A stretch of DNA of 64,000 bases from Coffea arabica (taxonomy: Eukaryota > Streptophyta > Magnoliopsida > Gentianales > Rubiaceae). Below, piece after piece: positions 36,828-47,300 of the stretch. The position numbers and the translations under genes are program-made. The notes beneath the pieces were generated by a model, which did no database searches, had not been told where the DNA came from, and saw only the letters and a list, made by a program, of their open reading frames with translations. Position 1 is the stretch's first letter. Each line of letters starts with the position of its first letter. The stretch lies in contig NC_092312.1 in NCBI RefSeq assembly GCF_036785885.1, forward strand, positions 21,346,001-21,410,000, written 5' to 3'.

Positions 36828-38489
36828 TCTCCAGATTTAAGACGTCTACCTACCTAGAGGGAGATATATTAGCCCAAATTAGTGCAAGGCCCTTGAGATT
36901 TCCAGAAAAGAAAGTATGAATTCAACCCATTGTCAATAACACTGGCAGCTCATTCTTGTTTGACAGCAAGCAGCCAATTGAACATATGTATTTCTATAGC
37001 ATCAAAAAGATGAAGCTAGACTGACGGCCACCCAAATGCCCATATAATCAGAACAATAGAAATTCTCACGCAAACAAACTATATGCAAATACAAACGAGC
37101 CAGACTCCAACGAAAAACTTGAAAATTATCCAGTTCACAGAGGAGATAAGGACGCTAATGCAGCTATTTGTATACATCAAGGCAACACAAAACAGACGTG
37201 AGAAGCATGTAAAAAGCAATTAATTTGCACCATTTAATTAATTCTAAACTTAATAACAACAATCAAGTTTCTATACATAAATCTAAAAGAGAATTAAAAT
37301 GCTGGAATTTAATCATTCACTTTAAACCCCAAGAGTATGTGGCAGTAAGTCCAAAGCTGATGTATATACTCCTGGAGTTTGACCGCCATAAAACAGGGCA
37401 TGCATGCTTTAAATCTGGGCAGTTTGACCGCCATAAAATCATTGAGCTCTCTCTTCTCTTTTCTTTTCTTTTTTTCTTTTTTTCCTTTTTTTTTTTTTTT
37501 TTTGGTCCCTTCTTCTCAGTTTTAAACTTTTCCTAGTTATCAGCACCATGGGGAAAGCTCAAATACCAAGAATCAATAATCCCACAAACAAAATGATTAA
37601 TCTTTACGATATTTACCCATGAACTACTGTTTCATTGGAATTCCCATTTCCCCCTCTATTTTCTGAAGCTTTCTTTCACCCTGCTGACATTTTAAACTAG
37701 TCTAACTTAATTTAAACCTTTCATTCCATGTCAGAGATTGTTGCATGCAACTCAAAATACCTCAAATATTCAAATCAGCTTCAGTTTTCACGTAGAAACA
37801 CAAAATACGAGCAACCCAATTCAATTTCACAGCTTATTAGCTTCTACAAAAATTAAAAACCAAAATCACTGAGAATTCAAATGCCATGATCATTCTTTAT
37901 CGATGAGAATGAAATTAAAGAAACAGAGGGTACCGATTGAAGCGTGAATCAATCAAAATTCGCAGAGACTATTCAACTGGAGAACAAACCCTTGTACCAA
38001 ATTCTGCAATTGGAGAAAACTCACTTGTTTTTTTTTCTTTTTTGGGGATTTGAAAGGGGAGGTGAATTGGGATGAATTTTGGACAGAGTGCTGTGTGAAT
38101 AAGCACCGAATAGCAGTTATAAAGAAGAGCGAAGGCACGAGGAAAGCCAGAGTACGAAACTATGAATTCCAGTTCTACACGGAACTCATACATTCCTGGG
38201 CCTCGTTTTGTAATTTCTTTAAAGGCCCCAAACGATTCTTTGAATCCAAACTGCTTGTTTCATTGGGTCCTAGAAATCAGCCTGGAAAGGTTCGGGCATG
38301 GATCATGGATGAGCCTAGGGTTTTTTTTTTTTTTTAAACGGTCCTAGTCCAAAGAGTTGAGAACTCTTGAACACTAATGATACCTGTATTCATCAAAACC
38401 TGTACCCTAACAGTGCGATAAATGTCTCCTCGAAAATATATAAACTAGACCACTCGTTGAAAGTAATGCTATGTGGCCACTTTCTGATA
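36828..38489. other. upstream region of the F-box gene
   Basis: No supported coding sequence. On the minus strand TCCCTCTAG at about 36857 is a plausible acceptor and CAATCG-GTACCC near 37933 a plausible donor, so a leader intron of about 1.1 kb is possible but unproven. An (T/C)n tract with a long T run lies at 37449-37503. Confidence 0.4.
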
Positions 38490-38807
38490 CTCCCTCCGTC
38501 CCGTTTTATTAGTCTTGGTTTTTTTTTCACACAGATTAAGAAAGTGTAATTAATTTGGTTGGAAACATAAATTTAGATTAATAATTTCCTAAAATACCCT
38601 TATGCTAATCACGAATAGTGCATTGGAAAACCTCAATGTATTCAATGTAGTGAGTTAGTATTTAATAACAATGTATTAATAACAAGATATTTAATAAGGG
38701 TATTTTAGACAATTTGAAAGATTACTACATTCTTTAATGGGGAAGTGGACTACAATTTGGGACAGACGAAAAAAGAAAACAAAACTATAAAAGTGGGACG
38801 GAGGGAG
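38490..38807. mobile_element. Stowaway-type MITE (318 bp)
   Basis: Ends are CTCCCTCCGTCCC and inverted CTCCCTCCGTCCC, perfect over 13 bp, flanked by TA on both sides (38488-38489 and 38808-38809). This is the textbook Stowaway (Tc1/mariner) signature. AT-rich non-coding centre. Confidence 0.93.
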
Positions 38808-39077
38808 TACAAAATTGTGACTATACAATTTGAAACTCCTAAAGGATGCTGCACAAATTACAATTATTACATCCAACAATTGTCCACAGATAGAAATTAA
38901 ATTTCTTAATTTATATACAATATGAATTCAAATTTAAATTTAAAATCATACAAATGTAGCATGCGTTCATGTCTGTAGTTTTGTGTATGATCACGTGACA
39001 CTTTTGGAACGCGTTGTGTATAATTACTATAATTTATTGTGCATTTCCTCCATTTTCAACCTTACATAAATGATAAA

Positions 39078-40198
39078 GGGAAAATCGTCCAAAACGTCCC
39101 TCACATTTTGTAAAATGACTTTTTTCATCCCTTACTTTTAAAAGTGCAATTTTATGTCCCTTACATATTCACATCGGTCAAATTTAGTCCCTGACTAGGT
39201 TTCCGATCATTTTTTGGCCGGAATCCATCACGTGCCTTGCACGTGATCATTTTTTAAGGGTAAATTATATTTTACATAATCTCATCTATAGTCCTCCATA
39301 TTTTATAAAATAAATTTTTTCGTCCCTCACATTTTATAAAATGATTTTTTCATCCCTCATATTTCACAAAATGAATTTCTCCATCCTTCACATTTCAAAA
39401 AATGAATATTTTCATCCCTCACTAATTATGTATGTGAGGGAAACCTTAAAAAAAATGTGTGTGAATACATTTTGTTTAAACACAAGTATATGTCTCTATT
39501 TGATTTTGCTTAATAATCCGAATAGTATAAATATATGTACGTGTCTATTTGATTTCACTTAACAATACGAATACCATATATTATACGTGATCATTTGATT
39601 TCATCTGGTATTAGCTAGTAAATAATCTTGCATTCATTGTCAAGTTAGCCAATAAAGCTATTTTCGGTCAAAATACAATAAGAATATGCAAATTAAGATT
39701 CTATTGGTAAATATTAGTCATAATCATACAAAAAAAAAGAAAATAGCCCACAAGTTGAGCTCAATTACATACATGTGTTTATACTATTATTATTAAGCAA
39801 AATCAAATAGACATATATGTGTGTTTAAAAAAATGTATTCACACACATAATTAGTGAGAAATGAAAAATTCATTTTGTGAAATGTGAGAGATGAAGAAAT
39901 TTATTTTGTGAAATGTGAGGGATGAAAAAAATCATTTGATAAAATGTGAGGGATGAAAAAATTTATTTTATAAAATGTGAAAAACTATAGATGAGATTAT
40001 GTAAAATATAATTTACCCTTCAAAAATGATCATGTGCCTTGCACATGATGGATTCCGGCCAAAAAATGATCGGAAACCTAGTTAGGGACTAAATTTATCC
40101 GATGTGAATATGTAAGGGATATAAAATTACACTTTTAAAAGTGAGGGACGAAAAAAGTTATTTTACAAAATGTGAGGGACGTTTTGGACGATTTTCCC
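39078..40198. mobile_element. near-complete palindromic fold-back element with 9-bp target duplication (1121 bp)
   Basis: Starts GGGAAAATCGTCCAAAACGT and ends with its exact inverse complement. The arms stay paired inward almost to the middle, for example TCACGTGCCTTGCACGTGAT (left) against ATCATGTGCCTTGCACATGA (right), and TTGATTTTGCTTAATAAT (left) against ATTATTAAGCAAAATCAA (right). Both flanks read AATGATAAA (39069-39077 and 40199-40207), a perfect 9-bp duplication as made by Mutator-like transposases. No transposase is encoded. The transcript of either strand would fold into a long hairpin. Confidence 0.92.
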
Positions 40199-40520
40199 AA
40201 TGATAAAACTATAGAAGATTATATAGTTATTTTGAAACCTTAAGAGAATCACCTGACATTATGCAAAAATCACAAGAGAAAACGCCACTATTTACTTACT
40301 TGTTGCAAAAATGATTGCAAGAAAACAAGTATATGTTAGGATATTCTTGCTCCAATAATGGCGGACAGGTAAAATATGTCTAACTTTTTTTGCAATTTTG
40401 TGTAACACATATTCAACATAAAAAAAAAATTAGCGCTTCTTTTTCTGTAACATTTTAGACTAATGATTCGTTGTGCATTCAAACCCATTATATTACATTA
40501 GTATTGGTTGAAAATACTGT

Positions 40521-41395
40521 GGGGGTGTTTGGAACCCAAGTTTTTGAGCAAGTTTGTTTGCTACTAGTTTTTATACAACTTTTGCTACAGGAACCCAAAA
40601 AATTCAGAAAAACTCACGTTTGTTCCCTTGTTAGTCTTTTAGCAAAACGATGTCGTTTTGCCGCATCTTCTTTTGAAACCCCACGATTTTGCCGAAAAAA
40701 CACTGCTTGGACTGTTCCTCGTTTTTTCAACTCACAGAAGCGGTGCCCTGTACAGCAATTTACCCGGCTCACCTGCGCAATTTGGCCATTCGACGTGGAG
40801 GTGATCAGAGCTTGGAGAAGCGCCGGGAAACAACTGCAGCTCTGACCTGCAGAGTAGAGGCGCTTGATTGGAAGGTGAACGAAGGTTCGGCTTAGCTGAT
40901 TCAGTCCCTCCGACAAACGGCTGTGCCAGTCCGAAAGCAAAAGACTGCCGTGCTTCCGTTTAGGAAAGTTCCCCTCAGCTAGTAGCATAGATTTGAGCCA
41001 GCCACGCTTCAATTTTTGGAACTGAAACCGCAGCAAGCCAGAAGCATTTTCTGGATTTTTTTTGTTGATTACTCCTTGTATATGGCGTGCTGCGGTCTTG
41101 GATTCTTTAAGGTTTTGGTATTAAATAAGCCAAAATTTGGAGAAAGGCTGCTGAGTCAATTGCCCTCCCCTCCGTTGATTTGTTATACTTGGTGTCAATT
41201 TCGGACAGAGTTGAAAGCTCCATGTTGATTAATTTGGGTAATGTGTTAATTAATTTTTTAACATTGATCTGTTAGAATTAATTTGAGTTAAGTTTTTAAA
41301 AAATTTGTACAGTAAATTTTTTTACAACTTCTACAGAGTGACCTGCAGTAAAGTTTTAGACAAATTTCTAAATAACTCAGGTTCCAAACGGGGTT
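40521..41395. mobile_element. TIR DNA element, family A copy 2 (about 875 bp), inverted relative to copy 1
   Basis: Left end GGGTGTTTGGAACCCAAG and inverted right end CCCCGTTTGGAACCTGAG. Subterminal blocks match copy 1 (18222-19065) in reverse orientation: left CAACTTTTGCTACAGGAACC equals the inverted right side of copy 1, and right GTCTAAAACTTTACTG (inverted) equals the left side of copy 1. The interior (about 40620-41240) is unlike copy 1 and is relatively GC-rich, with the small palindrome AAAACGATGTCGTTTT. No obvious target duplication was found. Confidence 0.72.
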
Positions 41396-41654
41396 ATTGA
41401 ACAAAATAGCGAGAATAATTAATCTGAGTCCATAGTTGTTGTTTGATTTCAAAATTACCTCGCAGTTCAGTTGGCGCCCAAAATTTTCAAGGACAAAACC
41501 ATCACCGCACCTCGGGAAATGAGATCGAGATATGGGAGCTATAAATCTTTCAGCGCAATTGTTCGTGTTGCGCAGATTCCTGTACGAAAATATCCATAAC
41601 TGAAAGTTCTCTTTTGTCTTCTCTGAACGAGAGACTATAGTAGTACTATTATAA

Positions 41655-42439
41655 GGGTATAATTTCAGAAATCTCCGTGATATTTTTAACTATTTCACTT
41701 AGCTCCATCCAAATTTTAAAATTTACACTTACATCCCTTGATTTGACGCTTTTATTACGAAACCTTAAAGTAGTGTCAAAAATTTAATGAATATTCTAAA
41801 ATATCCTTGTCTTATAAGGTTTAATTTATTCTTCTAAACTCTTGTAAAGTAATTTGACATAATTACAAAAGGAATAATGAGTATCAAGTTTTTCGTGTCA
41901 ATATTTGTTGTTTAATAATCAATTATAATAATAAATCTATTGCTATAAGAGGCTATTTTTTATAATGCTTCATTGGAGATATAGATCCTTTTTAAGATAG
42001 AGAATAAAATATTATCTTGATTTTTTTAAAGGTTTATCGACTAGTTCAGTGGCAGAACTACTGTAGTTTGATAGTGAATTTGGACCATTTGTTTTTAAGT
42101 TATTGTTGATTTTGATACAAAGAATAAAGGAGTTCAAAAGTTATCAAAAATGTTACTAGTTAAATGTTTAATCAGATAGATATTAGGGACAACATTAATT
42201 GATAGTTATTTCGAAATTTTAGATGAAATATAAGAGAAATTAATAAGAAGGAAAAAGGGAAAAAAAAGTTTATAAAACCCATACTTTTGTATAGGCATGG
42301 CATACAAGAGAGATTTATTAGAATGTTAAGGTTAGTGTTGTCATTTTAGACGAGCAAGGGTGATATGTGTAATTTTTGAAACCTTAGAAGTGTTAAGTGA
42401 AATTGTCAAAATCTCACGGGAGGTTTATGAAACTATCCC
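41655..42439. mobile_element. fold-back element with imperfect long TIRs (785 bp)
   Basis: Left GGGTATAATTTCAGAAATCT, right inverted GGGATAGTTTCATAAACCTC. Both arms then carry a TTTCACTTA block about 40 bp in. Flanks TATTATAA (41647-41654) and TAGTATAA (42440-42447) match at 7 of 8 positions. Non-coding interior. Confidence 0.65.
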
Positions 42440-42447
42440 TAGTATAA

Positions 42448-43715
42448 AAACAAAGGTCCAGTATATGTCCTTTGTCTCCTTTTTTTTTTTTATCTATTTT
42501 AGTAGTGTAGAATTTAGCTGGCTGAAATCCCTTTGGCTTCTTCCAAAGCAAAGGATCTTTTCCAACTGCTCAAGCATTGACAATTACTTGTGTTCTCGCA
42601 ATCTCCTTATCCATATCTACGTTTTTCACCTTAATTTCCATAATTTTTTATTGATTAGTTGTTTTCTTTTACCCTTCTTTTCACATTCTATTTTGGGTTT
42701 TTCTCTCTCTTTTTTTTTTTTGCTTTGGTTAATTGTACTGTGTTAATTGATGATGATGATTCAGTAATGATCAGATTCTTCAATATGAATTGCATGAATG
42801 GCCAACCCCATGCATGGTTTCAATCAATTGTATTCCGTGCACGTGCATATATGGTTTCGGCCAACTTTGTTTTGACAAGATGTTTTCGTGATTGTTAGAA
42901 AATTAGAGACTCAAATAAGATTAGAAAAATAGAGAGTTAGATGATTAACTAATCCTTTTTGCAACATATTAGTTTGACGAGTATAAATCATCTTTAACTC
43001 AAAACGACCCAGCATGCAATTTTAGAAAATATTACTCACTTTCATTGATTCATGAATCATTAATTGCTTTACTATACTAATAAGGAAAAAAGAATTAATA
43101 AGTGTGTTTGGATTGAAATGATTTAAAAAAAAAAAATAATTTGTTTCACAAATTCAAATCATCTTTTTTATCTCACATACATCACATCACAAAAAGTACT
43201 ACAGTAATTATCTCAAATAAACTAGTATTTCCCCCACTAACAAAATTTTTTTTTTCTGTCCTAATTTTTTAATAGCGATATTATTTATATATAAAAAAAA
43301 GAACTTCCTAAATACATTTTCTCATGAGCTAATACTTAGAATTCAATGTACCCTAAATAAACAAATAAAATTATTATAGACTATTTATTTTATTTTGTCT
43401 CGAGATGATATACATGGATTGTTGCCATTCCATTCTATATTCCCTCTCACCTTCCATACTCCAATTAAATAAACTGCACTCCATATACAATTATTTTTTC
43501 TCCAGTGGACCGTAAGGTGATTGCTCACTAGATATTTCCTTAACAACCAAATATCATAAAAAATCTCCAGAGTCTAGACTTTTTGTTCCTCTCACTAACT
43601 TCAAGTTCCACGTTGGGATTCATACTAGCCTATAAGAAATAATAAAAGGTCGGTCGGTCACCTTTACACCCAAAAAGTCAAATATCCGGAAATTAATTTA
43701 TTCATTCCCCGCCCC
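42448..43715. other. intergenic, nothing recognised
   Basis: AT-rich, T-run-rich sequence with no supported gene. Short open frames at 42360-42898 have no recognisable character. Confidence 0.4.
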
Positions 43716-43718
43716 TAA

Positions 43719-44095
43719 TTCGTTTGGGAGTGAAAGATTTGGATAGAAAAGAAAGGGAAAGAAGAGAAAGTTTACTTTTACTTCATTTGTTAGTTTTAAG
43801 TTGGAAAGAAAAGAAAAGAAATGAAATGAAAAGATGAATAGTTAAAAAATTGCTTCCTCCCAAATCGGAAAGAAATGGGAAGAAAGTTTGGAGAAAGCTT
43901 GATATTTTTTTTAAAATGCCTATTTTATCCTTAAAAAGGTTCTGAATAAATATTTAATGACTTCTATGTCCAAAATCATTCCACTAATTCTCAAAACTCC
44001 CAAACAACATAACAATCTCTTCCCTTCTCTTCTCTTCTTTCATAACTTAAGCTTTCCCTTCTTTTCTTTTCTATCCTAAACTCCCAAACTAAGCC
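43719..44095. mobile_element. MITE upstream of MMT (377 bp)
   Basis: Left end TTCGTTTGGGAGTGAAAG and inverted right end GGCTTAGTTTGGGAGTTTAG. Further pairing occurs at GGATAGAAAAGAAAGGGAAAG, and TAA lies on both flanks (43716-43718 and 44096-44098). The TAA duplication suits a PIF/Harbinger (Tourist-like) MITE. The purine-rich left and pyrimidine-rich right halves can pair. It ends 220 bp before the MMT ATG. Confidence 0.75.
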
Positions 44096-44243
44096 TAAAA
44101 CTAAACAGGAAATATGTATCCTCCGTACCTTTTTCTTTTTCATTTTTTCACTTTATTTCATTATTATTTGCGCCTCTTCGCTTTCCTTTTCTAGTAGCAG
44201 CACTACAACTACAAGTAGTTATTCGTTCCTCACTCTTCTTCAG

Positions 44244-44270
44244 CGCGCGCACACACACACACACCCCCCA
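44244..44270. repeat. (GC)n(AC)n microsatellite in the MMT leader
   Basis: GCGCGCGC followed by about 9 AC units and a short C run, 45-70 bp before the ATG and so probably within the 5' untranslated region. Confidence 0.8.
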
Positions 44271-44315
44271 GTCAGTGAGACATTTGACCGAACGGGCGGC
44301 GCCTTGGAAAGCGCA

Positions 44316-47300
44316 ATGGCAATGGCGAGTAAGAAATCCATGGATGAGTTCCTTAATCAGTGCGAGCAGTCAGGTGACGCCGCCTACAGAGCTTTCCGAT
44401 CACTTCTGGAGCGGCTGGAGGATCCTGAAACCCGGAAAGATGCTCGGATTTTCTTGTCGGATCTCCACAAACGGTTCGACAGTAAAGAAGCGGCTGAGAA
44501 ATGTCTCCAGAGTTACCATTTCCGGATTGAAGATATTTATCTTGAACAATCTGAAGGTCGTTCCCCATTTCCATATACAATCCCGTATTTGATAGCATTC
44601 CGTGTTTTTCATGTTAATGACAAGCTTTTTTTAATTATTATTTTGGAAAGTAATGAAGGAAATGCGATATCCATTCATAAAAATTGAGAAATGAACTTTG
44701 TAGGTGTGACGGCGACTGAGTTTATTGGCCAGGCGTGATGACGTGGTGTTCAACTTTTTCTGGATGATGTATAGTTTAACATCATAACGTAGTCGCTAGC
44801 TTGATTGTATGGTAGCTTCTTTTTTTATTTTATTTTTTTTTTGCCCTGGGGGGGGGGGGGAGGGAGCAGGTGAGGTTTTTTTTTGGGGAGCGGGCTGGGG
44901 TTCTTACTCTAAAGGATTGGTTATGATTTGATTGTTTACAGGATGTAGTGGGTTTTTTTTTTTTTTTTTGTGGGGGTTGGGGGTTGGGGGTGGACTTGGG
45001 GTTCTTAACTCTAAAGGATTGGTTGTGATTTGATTGTTTACAGGATGTGGTGGTTGAATTGTTATGTCGGAGTAAAAGACAAAGTAAGCATTGATCTTAA
45101 GCTAAATCGCTGTATACACTGATTTAAAGGCTATTGACCCTTCCTTTTTGGAATATCGATAAAAGTACCCAGCCTGATATTAACTGCTCATATATACCAA
45201 AAACAGAATAAAAGAAAAAAAAAAGACTCCAATTCTGCTTGGATGCTATTATGCTACTCCATTTTGTTCTGGCCAGCTGTTGTTTTATTCAGAAAGTAAC
45301 AGAGTCGCACAGTTCCCAAATTGTGCAGCCCCCAGAAGTGATTTATTTAGAGCCTTTTTTTTTCTTTTGAAAATTACAAAGGGTAACAAGTTAATTATCT
45401 GCTTGGCAGAACTAGGGAGAAGAAGAGTTAAAAAATAATTTACATTTATCTAGATTGCAATTATAATGGTTTTGTCACATGGATAATGCTTCTTAGACGA
45501 GTCTCAGCCTTCTGGATTAGAACATCTAAGCTACACCTGTTTAAGGAAGATCATGCTTTTTTTTTTCCCACACTGCATTCATCTTGCTTTCCATGAATCT
45601 TTACATTCTGTTTTTTATGGTTTATCTAAGATATTTCGGTGGCTTCAATTTGCACAACCCTGGTTTTATTGACATTGGTTCCCTCATAAATAAAAGACAC
45701 CAAAAGGATGCCACAAAGGCCTTTTAAGATAAGAAAATGCTAAAACACTAGTTCAGGTCCATGGTCCTTTCTAATTATTGTAATATATTTTGGTTCATTT
45801 AGTAGGAGGGGTAAGAGATGATCAGCAAGAAGGGAAGTATTGGAAATTTGATATGCTAGCCTTACCAAATGAATTCCAACTGCCCTTCTTATTTTTACCA
45901 GAACAAGGAAGCAATCACAGGATAATAAGAAGAAAGGTGCAGAATACATTCTGGGTGGGTAAAATCATAGAGAAAGATAGTTAGCTGAAGTTTAAGCCAC
46001 TGAAGCCTTTGATGTGTGGTGCAGTGGCATGAGTTTTGTCTTGAGCAGGATAACAGGTCCTGAGAAGGTTTTGCACAGTTCATCTTATTGGGCTTGTTGT
46101 AGTATAGAACTTTGCACATCAAATTGGACATCTTTTTAGACAGGAATAATTTAACATGTGCTGCTTAAGTCAAGTTATATGATTTACATTTCAAACTTCA
46201 ATTAATCATGTTATTGGGTCAAATAAGAAGAACTCATTCTACATTTTTGTGCATTGTATTCACCTTTCATGTTTTGCCTTAGAATATGTGTGCCAAAAGC
46301 TATACACATATAAAAGTTGTGCATGCTTTTTTTTTGGTCTACAAAGAATTTTTCCTCAAAATTCATTAAGCAATTCCTGGTCAAGGTCAAGCTTTTAGGA
46401 CAAGGCTTATTACACTGAGGAATATAATCCTTTGACTTCATTCTGAAACATAGGAAACCAGCAATTGAATTGATAAAAATGCCTTTAAATACATATGCTG
46501 GATGAAACAATTATTTTCTCTGCTGCAGGTTTCCAGGTGAGAAAGAAGCTGACAATGATGGTCATACCCAGTATCTTTATCCCAGAGGATTGGTCCTTTA
46601 CTTTTTATGAGGGGCTGAACAGGCATCCTGACTCCATCTTCAAAGACAGGACAGTAGCTGAGCTTGGTTGTGGAAATGGATGGATATCCATAGCTATTGC
46701 TGAGAAGTGGTCACCTTTGAAGGTCTGTGGTTCTTCTTTCTTAAATGAATATGAACCATCACATCAGGGAATGACATAAAATACAAATACTAGTGGCATG
46801 TGTTTACTTATCTTTGATGGCTCCTAGAGTCAATCATTTTGATCAAATTTAGTTTCACAATGTTTCTAAATTACATTTTTACAGGTATATGGTCTTGATA
46901 TAAATCCAAGGGCAGTAAAAGTGGCTTGGATAAATCTTTATCTAAATGCATTGGATGACAACGGCGAACCAATTTACGATGAGGAGAATAAAACTCTGCT
47001 TGATAGGGTAGAATTTTATGAATCTGACTTGCTGTCTTACTGCAAAGATCATAAGATAGAGCTGGAAAGAATTGTTGGGTGCATACCACAGGTACATTCC
47101 TTTACTGTGAGTTGCTTTGAAGTCTTCAAAACTGATAATGTTTGAATCATTGTGTTGCTTTGCATCATTTTAGAAGTTGAGTGCAAAACGTATAATTCTC
47201 TTTCTCTTTTGGTTTCTGATGCAGATTCTTAACCCTAATCCAGATGCTATGTCCAAGATGATTACTGAATATGCAAGTGAAGAATTTCTGTATTCATTGA

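Noticed and set aside
37953-38347. Overlapping frames of 60-95 codons upstream of the F-box gene
   Set aside because: No family character; both strands are open by chance and the region more likely holds leader or promoter sequence.
42360-42898. Plus-strand frames of 79-128 codons
   Set aside because: Rich in Phe, Leu and Ser from T runs, partly inside a fold-back element, with no recognisable domain.
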